Counted from the first letter of the stretch, positions 1-13,176 are shown. The stretch is 64,000 nucleotides of DNA from Calliopsis andreniformis (GCF_051401765.1 NC_135071.1:14796961-14860960), one strand, 5' to 3'. Numbers and translations are program-made. Notes: generated by a model from the sequence alone, not told the origin.

Positions 1-1590
1 GTCAGCGAGGCGCGATAGCTCTTGCAGTTTCCCCAGATAGGGCTTCCAGCCTGGGCGCAGAGGGGACGCGCGAGCGCAGAAGGACGTTGAGCTGACCCGA
101 TGAAGAGAAAAAGAGGAAGAAAAAGGTGGAGAGAAGAAACGCGCCGCGGCCATCGCGTAATATCGCGACTGGTTTCGTCTTTGCCTCGGCCGCTGCTCTG
201 CCCTTTACAGCTCGCTCGTTACGCGGATCGAGCGTCGTCGCCTTCGACTCGCGAGCATCGATCGACGCAATTACCGACGCGCTCCGAGGCGATAGGGATT
301 CGCGTGCATCGCCAGATGTTCCGATAAATTGCGACACCCTCCTCTCCCGCGGCAGAAACCGCGATTTTTGCCGATATTGGACGGGTTCTGGGATCGTTTA
401 CGCGGTAGAGCGATAATAAGCCTCCAACAAAGTCGCCTCGTGCAACCTTGCTGCAAGAGCGGCTCCTTGTTCGAGGTGGGTCGCGTGTGTGTTGGCTTGT
501 CGTGGGCTGAAGGACTTGGGGACATGAAGGTCTGAGGTCTGGAATTTGAATTGCTTGGGGAGTTGGAAGGGGATTCGATGAACGTGCAGATTAGTCACAA
601 CACCATCGATTTTGAAGATTAGATATGTTAAAGATAACAAGGTTTTAAATAATTTTTTTCTGTAGATAAAATAGGCGATCTTAGTTTTAATGTTATAAGC
701 AAAAATCGGAGTTGGTAGTGGTATGACTAAGTTTACCCAGTGGACAAGTCCAAAACAAAATTTCCCAAGCGACCCAACAAATATCTGTACTGTCTGGTAT
801 TTCTATCTTACCCCAGCATGAGTGTAATTCAAAGTTCAAGGTCACCCAGGGATCACCTCAGAGACCTTGAAACTCGATTCAAAATATTTACTGCGGTAAT
901 TTGCCATCGGTGTTACTTAAGGTGGCTGCGATAGAAAGGACAGTGTCCTATTATCGGGATATTGCGAATTTAAACATTCGTCGTGAACTTTACTCGCGAA
1001 TCTGCTTCACGCCATTGCCCCGAGGAAATAAATTAAAAAAAAAAACAGAAACGAGCTCATCAGCGCATCTGGGGGTCATTGTATCCGGCTTCTGGCGCTA
1101 TCGGTCTATGCATCGTAAAACAAACAGACAACGATCCCGTTCGAGCCAAGTGCTAATAACCTTGATAACTTCGAAAACGATGACCTTGGCGCCGAAGCCA
1201 ATCGCCAGGCCATGTTCGCCCCTAGAGATTTACATATCTTCTGGGGAAAGATACCGAGCTGGCCTTTCTCAACAGGGAGCAGAGAAAGAAGTTTCGTTAG
1301 CTCGTTACGCTTAATCGCGCAGGCGTTACGACATATTGTTCTGCTTCGATAGGGACCTGTAGCAATTGTCACGGAAAAAAAAGAACAAATGAGCGGTGCC
1401 GGATGATGGGACGTCGACGGTCGTTCGAGTTTTTGCGATCAATTTGGAAGGAAGGTCGAAAGGTCAGGTTCGACGATTTGGTCGTTGATGCCTCTGCTTT
1501 CTGTATGTAGGTGTGTCACCCTCTTGTTGACGCTGGGGTTTGATGTGTATTCTTTTTATGCGGACGCTGTTACGTGCAGACGCACTCGAT
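1..1590. other. Non-coding stretch: CpG-rich start, then mixed DNA
   Basis: The first 360 bases or so are GC- and CpG-rich with a purine-rich run near 100-140. Open frames exist here on both strands but overlap each other and show no domain. From about 540 the composition becomes AT-rich and ordinary. I see no RNA gene, splice-bounded exon or transposon end in this stretch. Confidence 0.6.
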
Positions 1591-1593
1591 TAT

Positions 1594-1866
1594 AAAGGAT
1601 ATTGCGTATATTTCAAAATTTGAATATTTGAATTTGTGAATATTCGAAAATTTGAACACTTCAAAATTTGAATATTTGAAAAGTTTAATTTTTGAATACT
1701 TGAACCGTTGAATATTTGAAAAATTGCAAGTGTATAAATTTGAATATTTGAAAACTTGAAAATTTGAATATTTGAAAATGTGTAAATTTGAATATTTGAA
1801 AATTTGAATATTTGCAAATTAAAAAATTCAAATATTTGAATATTGCAATGTGCAAATATTTAAATA
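1594..1866. repeat. AT-rich simple block 1 (AATATTTG/AAAATTTG words)
   Basis: A degenerate array of 8-base-like words (TTTGAATA, TTTGAAAA) repeated dozens of times on the plus strand. The frame open across it on the minus strand is made of reiterated IQIF/FSN peptides and is a by-product of the repeat. The same word set recurs in nine other blocks in this window. Confidence 0.85.
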
Positions 1867-3639
1867 CTCCTTAAGCCTATTAAAAGTCAAACACCACTTA
1901 AGCTGAGAAAATAAAACCAAAATAGATGTCACACGTAACTACCAACATGTGTTTTTACGCCATTGCCCTTGGCTCTGCAATTTGATTAAAGTACGTACCT
2001 CCATTCCCTTATCGCTCGTAATGGACACGCGATGAAACTTGCCACTTCGTCCAGCACTTTGTCAACATTGTTGCAAGCCTTTTTATAGATTTCTCGAATC
2101 CGGATTTCTACGTCTTGACAGGAATGGCATGGTCGAGGGAAAGTTTTCGAGTGGGACTGAAAACTTTATAGAAACAGAGGATCTGTTATATCGGGGAAAA
2201 GGTGATTGAGGCAGGTTCCATTAAAAAACTTTCTATTCGAGGAATCTTAATCCACGGCTAATCTCTGGGGAGATAAAACGTGTAAGTACATACGTAAATT
2301 ATTAAGGATTTTTCGAAATAACTTCGACGATCGATTTCCTTCGTACGCCCATCGTGAAATCATCCTCGCAGGGCTAAAATCGAGCAAAAGGCAAGCGGTG
2401 AAACACATCGTACAAGTATCGCGTTTTAGTCAATTACCGCAACACGATGGGTAGCAAGTTGCAGGGACATAACGATGAACTTGAGACACTCAAATGACGT
2501 CGAAAGCGATACCCTTGAGGGTACGTCCGTCAAACGCGTTCTTCGCCACTCGTTACGGGGCTGCGCTTATTTGGATGAGTTCACTGTGTCCGAGACCTTG
2601 GGATACCGAAGTTCAACATGATACACAGAATACATATCCATATACTGTGCTATAACTCGCTATAAATTACAGAGGATTATTTTTTTTAAAATTAATTATT
2701 CATGTTGCACCAACTGCACCTTGTGATTATTAATTACAGCTAGTGTACCTAAATAGGAATAATGGGATTGTTAGATTTATTATAGAGCGAGGAATATTTT
2801 AATTATTAGAATATTCTGAAGCACCATTTATATGCAACCCAGAAGAAGCTTATGACTCATTTCGACTGAAGGGTTGCCATTACGTGTCGCGATCACATTC
2901 GTCCAGCACGCGTTTGCTCATTAGTTTGTTTACCATTCCGATCGCTGATTAATTCCGCAGGTGCCTCGATGGCCCGAATGTTCGATCCTTGCGTCGTGTC
3001 GCTCCCCGACACCCTCGACTGGCTCTCGTATAAATAGTCGCCAATCGTTGATTAATTAACGCCAACGATACCGACAGTACTATTAATACGGTTGGTAAGA
3101 GGCGGTACCTCACACTCCTCGGGTCTCGCGTCGTTAACCACGCTTCTTAGTCCCAGAGAGAGGGAGGGCTAATTTTATCCAGAGGATTTTAACCCCCTCG
3201 CCGATCGAGCGGCCGTGAGCGCGGAAAAATCGATCCTCGCCGATCGAAGAAAGTGCCGCGGAAGCTACACACAGTGAAAGTTACATTTTTTTTCCCCAGC
3301 CCTCCCTCCTTCGCCTCCCTCTCGCCATTTTTCTCTTTCCCGCCTTTGGCTCTCGCTCGCGTGCTCTCGTTAATTCCGCTGGAAACATTATGCAATTTCC
3401 AAGAACGATCGACGGGCTGCCTTTGAGTAATTCAATTAAAGATTCTTCCTCTTTCGCTTCACAATCACTGTTCTCTCGCTTTGGGATTCACGGTGTAATT
3501 GCTTCCTTTTGTGTATGCACATAGTCGATTTGTGCTCCGATGACTCTTCGTCTTGTGTTAATTCCTTTTTTGCGATTGTTCGAGTTTCTTTGCGGGCATT
3601 ACCTTTTGGGAAAGATTGGAGATTAGGAAGTCGTACATT
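1867..3639. other. Non-coding stretch with a CpG-rich island at about 2880-3420
   Basis: Ordinary DNA to about 2880, with an AT-rich patch near 2640-2830. The island that follows contains homeodomain-type words (GATTAATT, TTAATTAA) and the TATA candidate at 3029. No coding exon was recognised. Confidence 0.5.
3029..3037 (+). promoter_or_regulatory. TATA-box candidate
   Basis: TATAAATAG sits inside a CpG-rich island (CTCGTATAAATAGTCG), a good match to the metazoan TATA consensus in a GC-rich setting where it stands out. A splice-donor-like GTTG/GTAAGA lies at 3091-3100, so a short first exon is conceivable. No good initiator falls at the usual 25-32 bases; the nearest CAGT is at 3075, which is too far. 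The function is therefore uncertain. Confidence 0.25.
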
Positions 3640-4005
3640 TTAAACTTTTCTAAGATCTAAATTTCTACACTTCCAAAAATGGACATCCTTAAATTTTAAT
3701 AATTCTATATCTTCGAATTTCTAACTTTTTGAATGTTGAAATTCTCAAATCTGAACATTTCTAAATCTCTACATTTCTAAAATTTAAAATTCACAAATTT
3801 CTACAGTTTTAAATTCCTGCATTCCCAGAGTTTGAAATTCTCAAATTTGTCCATTTCTAAATTTTTTAACTCCCAAAATTTGAATATTTATAAATTTCTA
3901 CCTCATCAAAATTTGAATATTTCTAAATTTCTACCTCATCAAAATTTCAAATTCCCAAATTTGTCCATTTCTAAATTTCTGTATATATTCCCAAAATTTC
4001 ATAGA
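3640..4005. repeat. AT-rich simple block 2 (TTTCTAAATT words)
   Basis: Repeated AAATTTCTA, CTACATTTC and CAAATTTGTC words, largely the complementary or diverged form of the AATATTTG blocks. A near-perfect local tandem occurs around 3885-3955 (TTTCTACCTCATC written twice). The 87-codon frame across it only reflects the repeat. Confidence 0.8.
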
Positions 4006-4366
4006 TCTTCTTGTACAAACTACACTCAATTCGCAATTCACGCAAAATGCCCGTTTCACAACGCCACTTTCGGCCTTCATTGCCTTCTGTCTTAGAAGAA
4101 AGAAGGAGACGTGGGGATAAGAAGCGAAGATGGAATAGCTATTGGTCGAAGTCAAGTTAGCCGTCCACGTAACACGCTCGTAACCGCAGAGCGTATAACG
4201 CCAAGATCACGTGCTGGCTAGCCAGGAAATCCTAGGCGAACGCCTTGGAGAAAGCAGCCTTCGCGATCTTCTCGCGCTCTGCAACGCAACACGTACACAA
4301 TCGCCACCACGTGAATGCAAACACGAACGCCATTCGGCTTTTTCTCCGCGCTCTCTCGCCACAAAC

Positions 4367-4642
4367 GGCTTTCTTTCTTCGCGTGCGCCACAGGCGACGC
4401 CTTCGATAGTTGCACCTCGGGAAGATCAAGGATTCAAGGATCATTAGACTTAGAGGAGTCGTAACAAGAACAACACTTGTTAATACAAATTTTCTTCATC
4501 TTCCAAATCCTATTATTTACACTTTATTTTTCATATTTTCTATCTTTTCGAATATCACATGCATTCTGACTTTCTTTCTTCGCCTGCGCCACAGGCGATG
4601 CTTTTGATAGTTGCGCCTTGAGAAGATGAAGGATTCTAATTT
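4367..4642 (+). repeat. Direct duplication, about 75 bp, offset 201 bp
   Basis: The segment 4367-4441 (TTTCTTTCTTCGCG, GCGCCACAGGCGA, ATAGTTG, GAAGAT, AAGGATTC) is repeated at 4568-4642 with about 12-15 changes. Sequence between the copies is unrelated. This looks like a local segmental duplication; no function is evident. Confidence 0.75.
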
Positions 4643-5821
4643 TCAATCAGGAAAATTAGAGAAACAATTGGATCCATGAATCAATAACGACGTTCTTATT
4701 CGATTACTTGGATCTCTATCTTCCCCGCGACGTGCTCTGATTACGTGGTCGAGTAACTGGAGATGGAAGATAACTGGTGCTCGAGTATCGCCTGTACTAA
4801 CGTAATTTAGTTTCATTATCGCCGATGCTAATTTTGTCCCGTAATCTCACGACTGATGAAGTTATCGGGTTCCAGGTGAATTCGTGAAAACATTGATCCA
4901 TAATTGGTGGAGCTTCTCAGTAGATTTTAGAATTCGTCAATGTTAAACAATTCTTCTATCGCGGCTGATATACGTGTTACAATTCTTGGACATTGTCACG
5001 TTCCAACGTGCTCTTTCCGAGAATTAGTGTATTATCGTCGAGAGAAAAAAGAGAAGAATGAGTTCCTAAAAGCCTACTTCCTTGTATCGCTTTATATAGT
5101 AACAAGGATTTCAGAAATCGCGAATGGAAGTGTTTAAGTTCATAATTTACACCTTGGCGTTGTGAAGCTGATCGATCAGAGGCGTTGTACAGTGTAAAGA
5201 ATAAAATGATAGTAATTGGAAGATATCACTGGCACGCAGTGATTATTCAGCGTTGAACTCGATTTACGCGACAGGACGAAGCTTGTAATCCTAAGTAGCT
5301 CTCGTTTCTCGGAACTCACATGCACCCGATTTTTGTCGCCTAAGCGAAAAACGGAGTGAAGAAACAAGGCGTTCGACATCGTCCACGCGACGAGCCCTCG
5401 GGCAAAGAAGAACAGGGTGAGCGTTGGTACTTCGTTTCGCTTCGTCTGCACATGTGCACGTAAACCGGCTTTTTCTACTACTGTCTTCGGCGAGGCAGAA
5501 AAAACTGCATGCTCGGCGTTTTCTAGTCGGCGCGCGTAGAGAACAGGATGGGAGCATGTATGTACTATACCTCTCTCTGTTTCATGAATGAGGTTGTCGT
5601 GTAAAGGGTAACGTATTGTTTCTCGCTGACTTTCATTCTCGTTCGTTCAGACCAATCGATCTCGGAAACGTGTTCGCCTCTCGATGAACCATCGCTGCGA
5701 GAGTGTTTTGAGGATGCTTTAGAGGCGACAGGGTGTCATGTTTTATGGGCTAACTTTTTTTGTAGTTTTGTGTGGTGAGTGTGGAAATTAGTTCAAGAGG
5801 GAGGAATAGAAAAATAGAATT
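4643..5821. other. Non-coding stretch
   Basis: Mixed-composition DNA, with a GC-richer part around 5280-5560. The open frames at 5176-5557 overlap one another on the minus strand, are Arg/Ser/Cys-rich and show no domain. Nothing else is identifiable. Confidence 0.5.
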
Positions 5822-6118
5822 CTAAACCTTTTTACTTTTAAATCTACAAATTTATTAAATTATTAGATTTCTAAATCTCCACATTTCCATATTTCTAAAT
5901 TTCTAAATTTTGGAATTTCCATATTTCTTAATTTCTACATTTCTGGACTTTCATCTGTATAAATTTCTATAATTTCAAATATCCAAGTTTTTGAGTTATT
6001 ATATTTCCAAATTTGTCCCTTCCCAAATGTTTAAATTCTCAAATTTACAGTTACATACCTAAGCCTGTATAGATATTTACAAATTTCAAAAAATCCAAAT
6101 TTCAATACTCCTAAATAA
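5822..6118. repeat. AT-rich simple block 3 (TTTCTAAATT words)
   Basis: Degenerate runs of ATTTCTAAATTT, CATATTTC and CAAATTT, in the same orientation class as block 2. No transposon ends flank it. Confidence 0.75.
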
Positions 6119-7349
6119 AATTTGCACCTGCTGGGTTTTCCTCGCCACTAATACAAAAATACTAACGTAAATGTTATCCCTTCAAACATCTACTTGTACT
6201 ATATGAGTTCCACAGCACATACAAAATTGATTCCTAACATCCTGAGAGTATTCAAAGCTACCAATTACCTATACTATTATAAATCAAATATTCTTAAATC
6301 CAAAGATACTCAAAAGTCCCAAATTTCTCTGTTCACCGAAAAATCAGCATTGACCGAATCCTCCTATCTAAAAATCTGAACGAGAAGTCGATGACCCTGA
6401 GCTCCCGCGAGTTTTCAATCTCACGATTCAAGATTCCAGGGCAACGATACGTTAGCTGGAGCTTATCGTCGATCTCGTCTCGGTTTCGCAACCAAGATCG
6501 CCCCGCGATTTTTATCGTCCACCGAGGACGCAGTTCCACGCGAATCGCTAGATACCAGCCGACCCTGACGCGCTCCGTAATTCATCCATTACGATCACGA
6601 CCGAACGGGGACTTCGAGAAGAAAATAGCACCCTGCTTCTTTTTCGCGATAAGGCAGGTCGGCCTTGAGGGCCTTGCCCTACGCGTGACCGTGATCGTCG
6701 ACCCTCAAGGTCAGCGCAGTCGCTCGGTACAGGACGTGTCAACTCCGTGCACACGCGACAGTCCCGTGGATTCTGAACGAGACGATACGATGAATCAGCT
6801 TCGAAAGCCTCTGGTCTGACGAAGAGGGAAGCCTCGGCGAGGATGATTCAAGGGGTATGACCAAACAGGCCATGGTTGGTTCTCACGACCCTGAGGGAAA
6901 TATGTTTCTCGATGGATTCGTCATAGAAAGTACGATCATGAATTATATGTGCGTTTCGTGATTGCATGGAGTGAAGGGCAGCTGATGATGCACGGTGGTT
7001 AATTACGAAGAACATGTTAGAGGAGGCTTGATTGAGTGGAAAGCTGTGTCCATTTAGAAGACTCGATGCAACAATATGTAATGTAGTGGATTCTGGGACT
7101 TCAGAGAATTATTGACACTGGTTGATAAAATAATTTTATTAAATGGAGTGTACTGTCGCTTGTACTCGTCTAACTCGTAGAAATTCGTTGAAATAGCTCC
7201 AGGAAAAACCTTCGATTGTCTATGGTGGTAGTAAATTGGTGGAGGAAAAGGACCTGGTTTACATCAACACCAGGTCACGTAGGTCAATCATCTGAAGGGA
7301 CTTTAACTTTCTCGTCAACAATTCTTAATAAGATTTAATTATTAATAAA
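6119..7349. other. Non-coding stretch with a GC-rich island at 6380-6830
   Basis: The island carries a 142-codon plus-strand frame (6391-6819) with no domain and an overlapping minus-strand frame. Within it GCCTTGAGGG (about 6663) and CCCTCAAGGTC (about 6702) form an imperfect inverted pair. A short hairpin (GACCTGGT / ACCAGGTC, 10-base loop) lies at 7251-7276. Confidence 0.5.
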
Positions 7350-7402
7350 GTAAGACCTCCAAAAACCTAAGTCTTCAAGACGTCATGTGCTATCTGGGCA
7401 TG
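7350..7402 (+). mobile_element. MITE family A, truncated right end
   Basis: AAGACGTCATGTGCTATCTGGG is the right-hand terminal form of the family seen at 21484-21737 and 50727-50935 (terminal word AGCACA, subterminal AAGACGTC). Only about 50 bp upstream of the end is recognisable, so the copy is truncated. Confidence 0.55.
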
Positions 7403-8078
7403 CTCTAAAACCTAAAATAAATTTTAGTATTCTAAAAATACTAGAACATCTGTATTTTCTGATTAGGTAAACATCCTCATAACATGCGCATTGTATAGCA
7501 TACATAGACTTTCGTGATTGACTGTACGTCTCTTTATTCCTCCATGTCGAATTTTCCCATTGGCCAGAACGAAGGATCGACGAGGTAGTCGCAAGAGTTC
7601 CCTCACAACTTCCTAGGCCTGTATTAATAGCAGCGTGGACAGAAAAGGGCATCGGTGCATTAAGCGGAAAACAGAGGAGATTTCGGGCCTCGGAAAGTAG
7701 GACAACCGAGCACGTGGAGTACACTCGACCGAGTTCGAGGTCGGCCATTACATAACACGGATATTAGCTATTATTTACGTTGCTCTGGTACCGGGCCAGG
7801 CTTTAAACTCGTCCTACCTCGAAATATCGTGCCTCAACGCCGCGGTCTAACCTAACAATGCACAGTGGTGCTGGATTAACAGTCCATACATCGGGGCCAT
7901 ATCTGGACCATTATTAAGGGTGGTCCCAGTTCAAGGAATACACGAATCTCTTTTTCTTGAGCTTGCTGTCAGTGGGATGAGTGTGAAAATGGGATGAGAA
8001 ATATTGGGTGCAAGTGAGATGGGGATACTTGACAAGGGGTAGTAAGGTCATTGAGACTCGTTATGGGTTACACTTGCT

Positions 8079-9060
8079 CAGATAGCACAAAGCATCTTAA
8101 GAACGTCATAAAGACATCCGTGTCTAATATTCAGGACGTCCCAACGACGTGTGTAGTATCCTGCAAAGGTCGTAGATAGGTATATGAACATCTGTTGTTA
8201 CAAAACGTGCATCTTTAAGTGTCTTTAGAATTTTATACAAGATAACTTTTTCTTAAGGATGACTTAAATACGTTTGTTTTAAACATTCAGGACGTCCAGT
8301 AGTATCTCTTAATGTTCCGTGGATTATCGGGCCTGTTGAAATCACGACGATGTCGACTCGAGGCTTCTTTGTTTCGCTAGATATCGATCATTGCTTTTGC
8401 GTCGGTTGCGAATCGTGGATTCCTTGATCGGGGATTAACTTTTTATTAGACGCAAATCGTGAGCGTTTATCTCGTTGGGGGATTGAGCTTCAATGGTGTT
8501 GGGAAAGATATCTGCTGTTTTTAATTATGTTTTCCAAGGTTTGTGAATTGTTAAGAGGAGAAATAAAAGTTTTGCACGTTTTATTGGAGGCTAGTGTGAT
8601 GAAGTCATAAATAGGCGAATGAAGATAGACTTCTGTTATACAGTATTTTCTTATTATAATCTCGTTGTTACATTCAATATTTGTAATTTGAAAGTATTAA
8701 AGGGGAAGAATATTATTTGCATGTATAGTCAGTCACCATTTTCGAGAAGACGAGGAAGCAGAAAGCCTACATTGAGGAAACACTGTGTTTGCAAAATTTA
8801 CGTCCATAAGACGTCTTAAAGACACACTACATAGGCATCTTAAAGACTTACGCTTTTGGACGTCTTAAAGACTCCTATATTTTGTCTGAACTTTTTATAT
8901 TGACGTAACTTGAACATTTTTAAGACTTCTTATGAGTGTCTTTTAAGACGTTCTGATTTGCAACTTCGGTCGCTTCAAAGACGTATTTTGGGCATTTGCA
9001 CGACTTTACTGAATCGTAAGTCGTCTTAAGACCTCTTTAATACGTCTCCATGCCACATGG
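8079..9060 (+). mobile_element. MITE family A, long or composite copy (AGCACA ends, GACGTCTT-rich)
   Basis: The left end CAGATAGCACAA is at 8079; a degenerate right end (GTCTCCATGCCACATGG, compare GTCTCTGTGCTATATGG at 21721) is at 9044-9060. Both flanks of the interior (8085-8320 and 8795-9050) are packed with variants of AAGACGTCTTAAAGAC, while 8330-8790 lacks them and may be an insertion or unrelated interior. No transposase is encoded. Superfamily unknown. Confidence 0.6.
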
Positions 9061-10007
9061 ATAAATAAATAAATAAACTAGTCAACTTGCAGCGACTCCC
9101 AACACTATATTAAACAACTCCTCTATCACAGTCCTCTTGTCTAACTCTCCAAACGATAAGCACCACAGATCTCTTCGCCCTTCTACCAGAATCCGCGGCG
9201 AACCGATTGAATAAGCTGTTACAATACCACGGCCGACGACCCACGAGAGCACGCGGCATCGGTAATGAAATTCCCGTCGAAAATAGGATTACGCGTAAAT
9301 CGCCGGATCATTTGTACAGAAATAGTGGCCGTGCAAGTAGATAGGTCACACAGCTGCGGATTAGCGAGCTTTATCGCGCCATTAAGACGCGCGAAATCCG
9401 CTAACGTCGCGCGTTAAGTCTCGGCAGCGTTGCAACGCGACGACTCGAAATAGCGACCGATCTTCACGTAATCGCGCTTTCTTCCGTCTGAGCCAAGGGT
9501 GAGCCATGGAATCCACCCTCGCGATCCCATATGCTCGATCTGGTCGATGGACAAAAGGTGACGCGGAAGCAGATAGGGTCGAATCGGGGTCACGGGGTAA
9601 GGACGCCTATCTTTCGGGCGGATAATAAACCGGGAGAAAAAACGGGATTCAGGGGCAACTGAATGCTTGTGGATGGCGGGAGGAAGGATCTAGCGGTGCT
9701 CTTCCGATCGATTTCCTGCGCTTTCGATCATTGTCCTTTTGTGTTCCTTCCGTGGGGCCTCCTTTGTGCGAGGCCCTCTCACGAGTCGCGAAATAATGTT
9801 GCGGGTGTACGTTACGATCTCCCGTTACGTTTTCAGCAGGGAACCGTATCCCTTCTTTTGTTCAGACATCGCGTGGAGATCGAGATTTTTCAGGGGGAGA
9901 TCTCTTTATTCTGGGTTAGGTTAAATGTAAGGCGCTTCTTCGTTTTTGGGGACGTGTGTTGCTTGTAATTTACGAAGGATGAGGAATATTCATGTTGCCG
10001 TGTGAAA
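9061..10007. other. CpG-rich non-coding stretch
   Basis: A short ATAA run at 9061 is followed by a CpG island at about 9180-9760, with many GCGA, TCGCGC and TTAAG words. Frames at 9663-9968 overlap in two registers and carry no domain. The lack of CpG loss is in line with hymenopteran islands. Confidence 0.5.
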
Positions 10008-10515
10008 CACTTCAAGTTTGAGGAATATGTATTTTTCAATTTGAATGTTTGAAAGTTTGAATATGTCGAGATTTTAGTAGATATTTAATGGACATTTTGA
10101 AAATCTGAATATTAGAGATTTATAATTTTTGAACGTTCAAGAATTTCTGTATTTGAAAATTTCTGCTTCGAACTATCTAAAATTTTGAAAATTTAAAAAT
10201 TTGAGTGTTTGAACAGTTGAGATTTTTTATATTCGAAAACTTGAAAATTTATATATTTGTATATTTGAATATTTCAAGATTTCAATATTTCAATACCTGA
10301 ATACTCGAATATTTGAATATTCAAATACTTGAATATTTGAGTATTTGAATATTCCACAACTTCTGTTTTTAAAAATTTGACTATTTGAAAATTTGAATAC
10401 ATGAATATCTGAAAATTTCGGTAGATACCTATTTAAAATTCTGAATATTTAAAAATTTGCATATCTGGACAGTTAAGGACCTCTATATCCAAGTACTTAA
10501 AAATTTGAATTAGGT
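10008..10515. repeat. AT-rich simple block 4 (longest)
   Basis: About 500 bp of AATATTTG, AAAATTTG and TTTGAGTATTTG words on the plus strand, including a near-palindromic core near 10300-10330 (GAATATTTGAATATTCAAAT). Low-complexity DNA without coding potential. Confidence 0.85.
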
Positions 10516-12950
10516 ATTTGAGTCACTGAATCATCGTCTATTGAAAGTTTTCTAAATAACGTGTCGACCATTATCGTTACCATCGATCCAGCATCGATTC
10601 GCTCGCGTCTCATGATTACAAGTGTTCGATCGCGAAAGAAGCGTGGACCTCGCGACGAAACGCGGCGTTACGGTACCTCGTACCACATTCGGCGGTCCCT
10701 CGATTCGATTGTCAGAAAGCTCTGCCGGCTTTAAAAATGATTTAATAGTCGTCAATCTCCGTTTTACACCGCGGTTTATTCCCTGGGCCTTTCTTTCCTC
10801 CCTCCTCGGTCACGCCACGAGGTCCAACCCTACTTTGCATTCGCATGAAATCGTCGTCGAAACGGGACACGGTTCGGGCGTTACACTCGAAATAAACGCG
10901 AACGCCGGCTGCGAAACGAAACAACCAGTTGGCCACCGCAACGTAGACGCGCATTCGCTGCCTTTTTTCTCCTCCTTTTCCCCTGTTCGCGAATTTCGTG
11001 GCTTCCCGAACCGCAAAGTGAAGTAAATGAACTTTGCGCACGACACCTGAGGCTCGGGGCGATTACTGCTCGACATTATTGAGAACGAGGAAACGAGTCG
11101 TTTCCTCTGGAACCTGAACCCTGATACAATTTTAAGAGAACAGAGAAGTAGAAGAATTGAAATTGTAAAAATTGACCACTGTGTCTGCTAAGTGGCGTAA
11201 TTTTCTTCGTCCATTTTGTCTGTTCTTTCTGTAATAATAATAACCGATCCCAATGTGCGCCACTAATAATAATACTAACAAAATCGAATTCTATATTTGG
11301 ATCGTTATTTACTCCAAATTCATCGATTCACTTACGAAATCCCGATATCAGGATCACCTTGGGATGGACGTCATCGCGTCTAGAGTCGTTGAAAAAACAC
11401 GATTGCAACGAGGTTTCAGAAATGTTTTTCTTCGCCAGTTTGCGCAACTACTTGAATCATCGAGGGCAGAAATTTATAGGAAATCCGCGGCGGTTATGCT
11501 TGCAACACTTCCGCGAGCAGGCTTGATCGATATCGGATTGAGACGACTGGCGATAACCATTGATAAAGAGACCGATTGCGTCGAGTCATTAGCCGATCGA
11601 GCCGCGTAATTTGCATAGAAAGGAACGTCGATGCAATTGCGGAAAGACGATGATCTGGGGGTACGATTATCATGGTTGCTTAAACGTCTACGCGTTGCGC
11701 CCTATTTTGCATTCATAATCGCTTGGCGATGTGAATCAGCGTCTGTGGAAAATTGTATGTAGATGGATGGGACTGCATTCTCTATTGCACGAGCTATTAG
11801 TGATCCTATGAGAGACTTACGATTCAGTAGATATTTTTCTCAGGAATACATATTTTACGTTCATTCTTATACTAGCTATTAGCTTCTATACATATACTAT
11901 TCGGGTATCTTTCAAGTACCCAAGTAATTTCTACTATCCAAGTATCTCATGTCTAACTAGACACTTGGTCTACAATACTTAGCCTCAGGTACAAATCGAT
12001 AGCTCCAAGTACAAGTCTACAATCCCAACCACTCCATACAAGCTTTACTGTACCACATTTATCGCCTTTATCGTCGGTGATCGTTAACCCACGTAGGACC
12101 ACATCCTCTCCACTTCCAGGACCACAAGCTTTCAACTCGCTAAACGTGTCTACACAATGACCACGTACCCAGAAGTTCTGGTTTCCCCGCAGAAAAGATC
12201 GTTTATCGCGCGAAGGTGGCGCGGCTTGATCACGCGACACGGAAAGTGACAAGAGGCGGTCACGAATCGATCGAGCGGATCGAGGAGGAAGTCGCGGAAC
12301 GAGGAGAGGATCCCGCCGGAATAAGGTGGAGAAGTAAGACGAGACGAGGCCTACGCGAGTAAGTGTGCCGTGGTGAAGCGGTACACGCGACGGATCCTCT
12401 GTCATAATATGTAGTTTCACAATGGCGGCTATCGAGGGCAGAACACCGTTAGTTCCTTCGTTGCTGGTACCGTGTTACCCAGGCCAGGCCTCCGCCGTTG
12501 CCTGCAACGAACCCTCCCTTCGCCCCGCCGACCCTCGACCGACTGATGCCTTCTCTTTGCTCTTCTCCGCGGTAGCGTGACACGTTCAGCGGTAACGTTA
12601 CCGATGCTGAACCGCGACAACCTCCTACACTGCCGTCTGGGGATTTGGCTGGTTCGATGCTTCTGGAGGTGCAGATGGTGTGGCGATGCACGGCGGTTTG
12701 GGAGCTTCTGTGGGTCAGGGGGTGAATGGTTTATAAGGGGGTGTAGGTGGTAGGTGGGTCTTGTTTCTTTGCGAGGAGAGCTTTCTGAGTGTGATGATTT
12801 ATTTCTTGATGAAGCTTTGTTAGTTTGGAGGACCTAATAGGTTGAATAGGTTGAATTCTGAGGGCATGTGTCATGTGGCTCAGTTTGTGAGATATTTGTC
12901 ATTTAAGATATGTATGTACACCGTGTGTGATACACCTTGTTATGAAGGAT
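10516..12950. other. Non-coding stretch with CpG islands at 10560-11060 and 12080-12680
   Basis: Frames in the two islands (10622-11026 plus; 10742-11076, 11953-12420 and 12429-12691 minus) overlap in different registers, lack domains and match what islands with few stops produce by chance. Between the islands lies ordinary DNA with a 118-codon frame at 11253-11609, also without recognisable features. Confidence 0.5.
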
Positions 12951-13176
12951 TTCAGGATTTGAGGACATGAATATTTGAGAATTTTTTAATTTCAGAATTT
13001 GTGTATAGACGGTTTAAAATTTAGTAATTAGTCTATTTGAAAAGTTGATAACTTCGTTAGCCGAATATTTGAATATTTGAAAATTTTTAAATTTGAATAT
13101 TTGAGAATTTGAAAATTTGAATGTTTGAAAATTTGAATATTTGAATATTTGAATATTTGAAAATTTGAAAATTTAA
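12951..13176. repeat. AT-rich simple block 5
   Basis: Words AATATTTGA and AAAATTTGA in nearly pure tandem at 13060-13165 (period 8-9 bases), plus-strand orientation as in blocks 1 and 4. Confidence 0.85.

Noticed and set aside
11953..12420. 155-codon minus-strand frame
   Set aside because: Varied composition but no family recognised, no splice context, and it lies in an island with other open registers.
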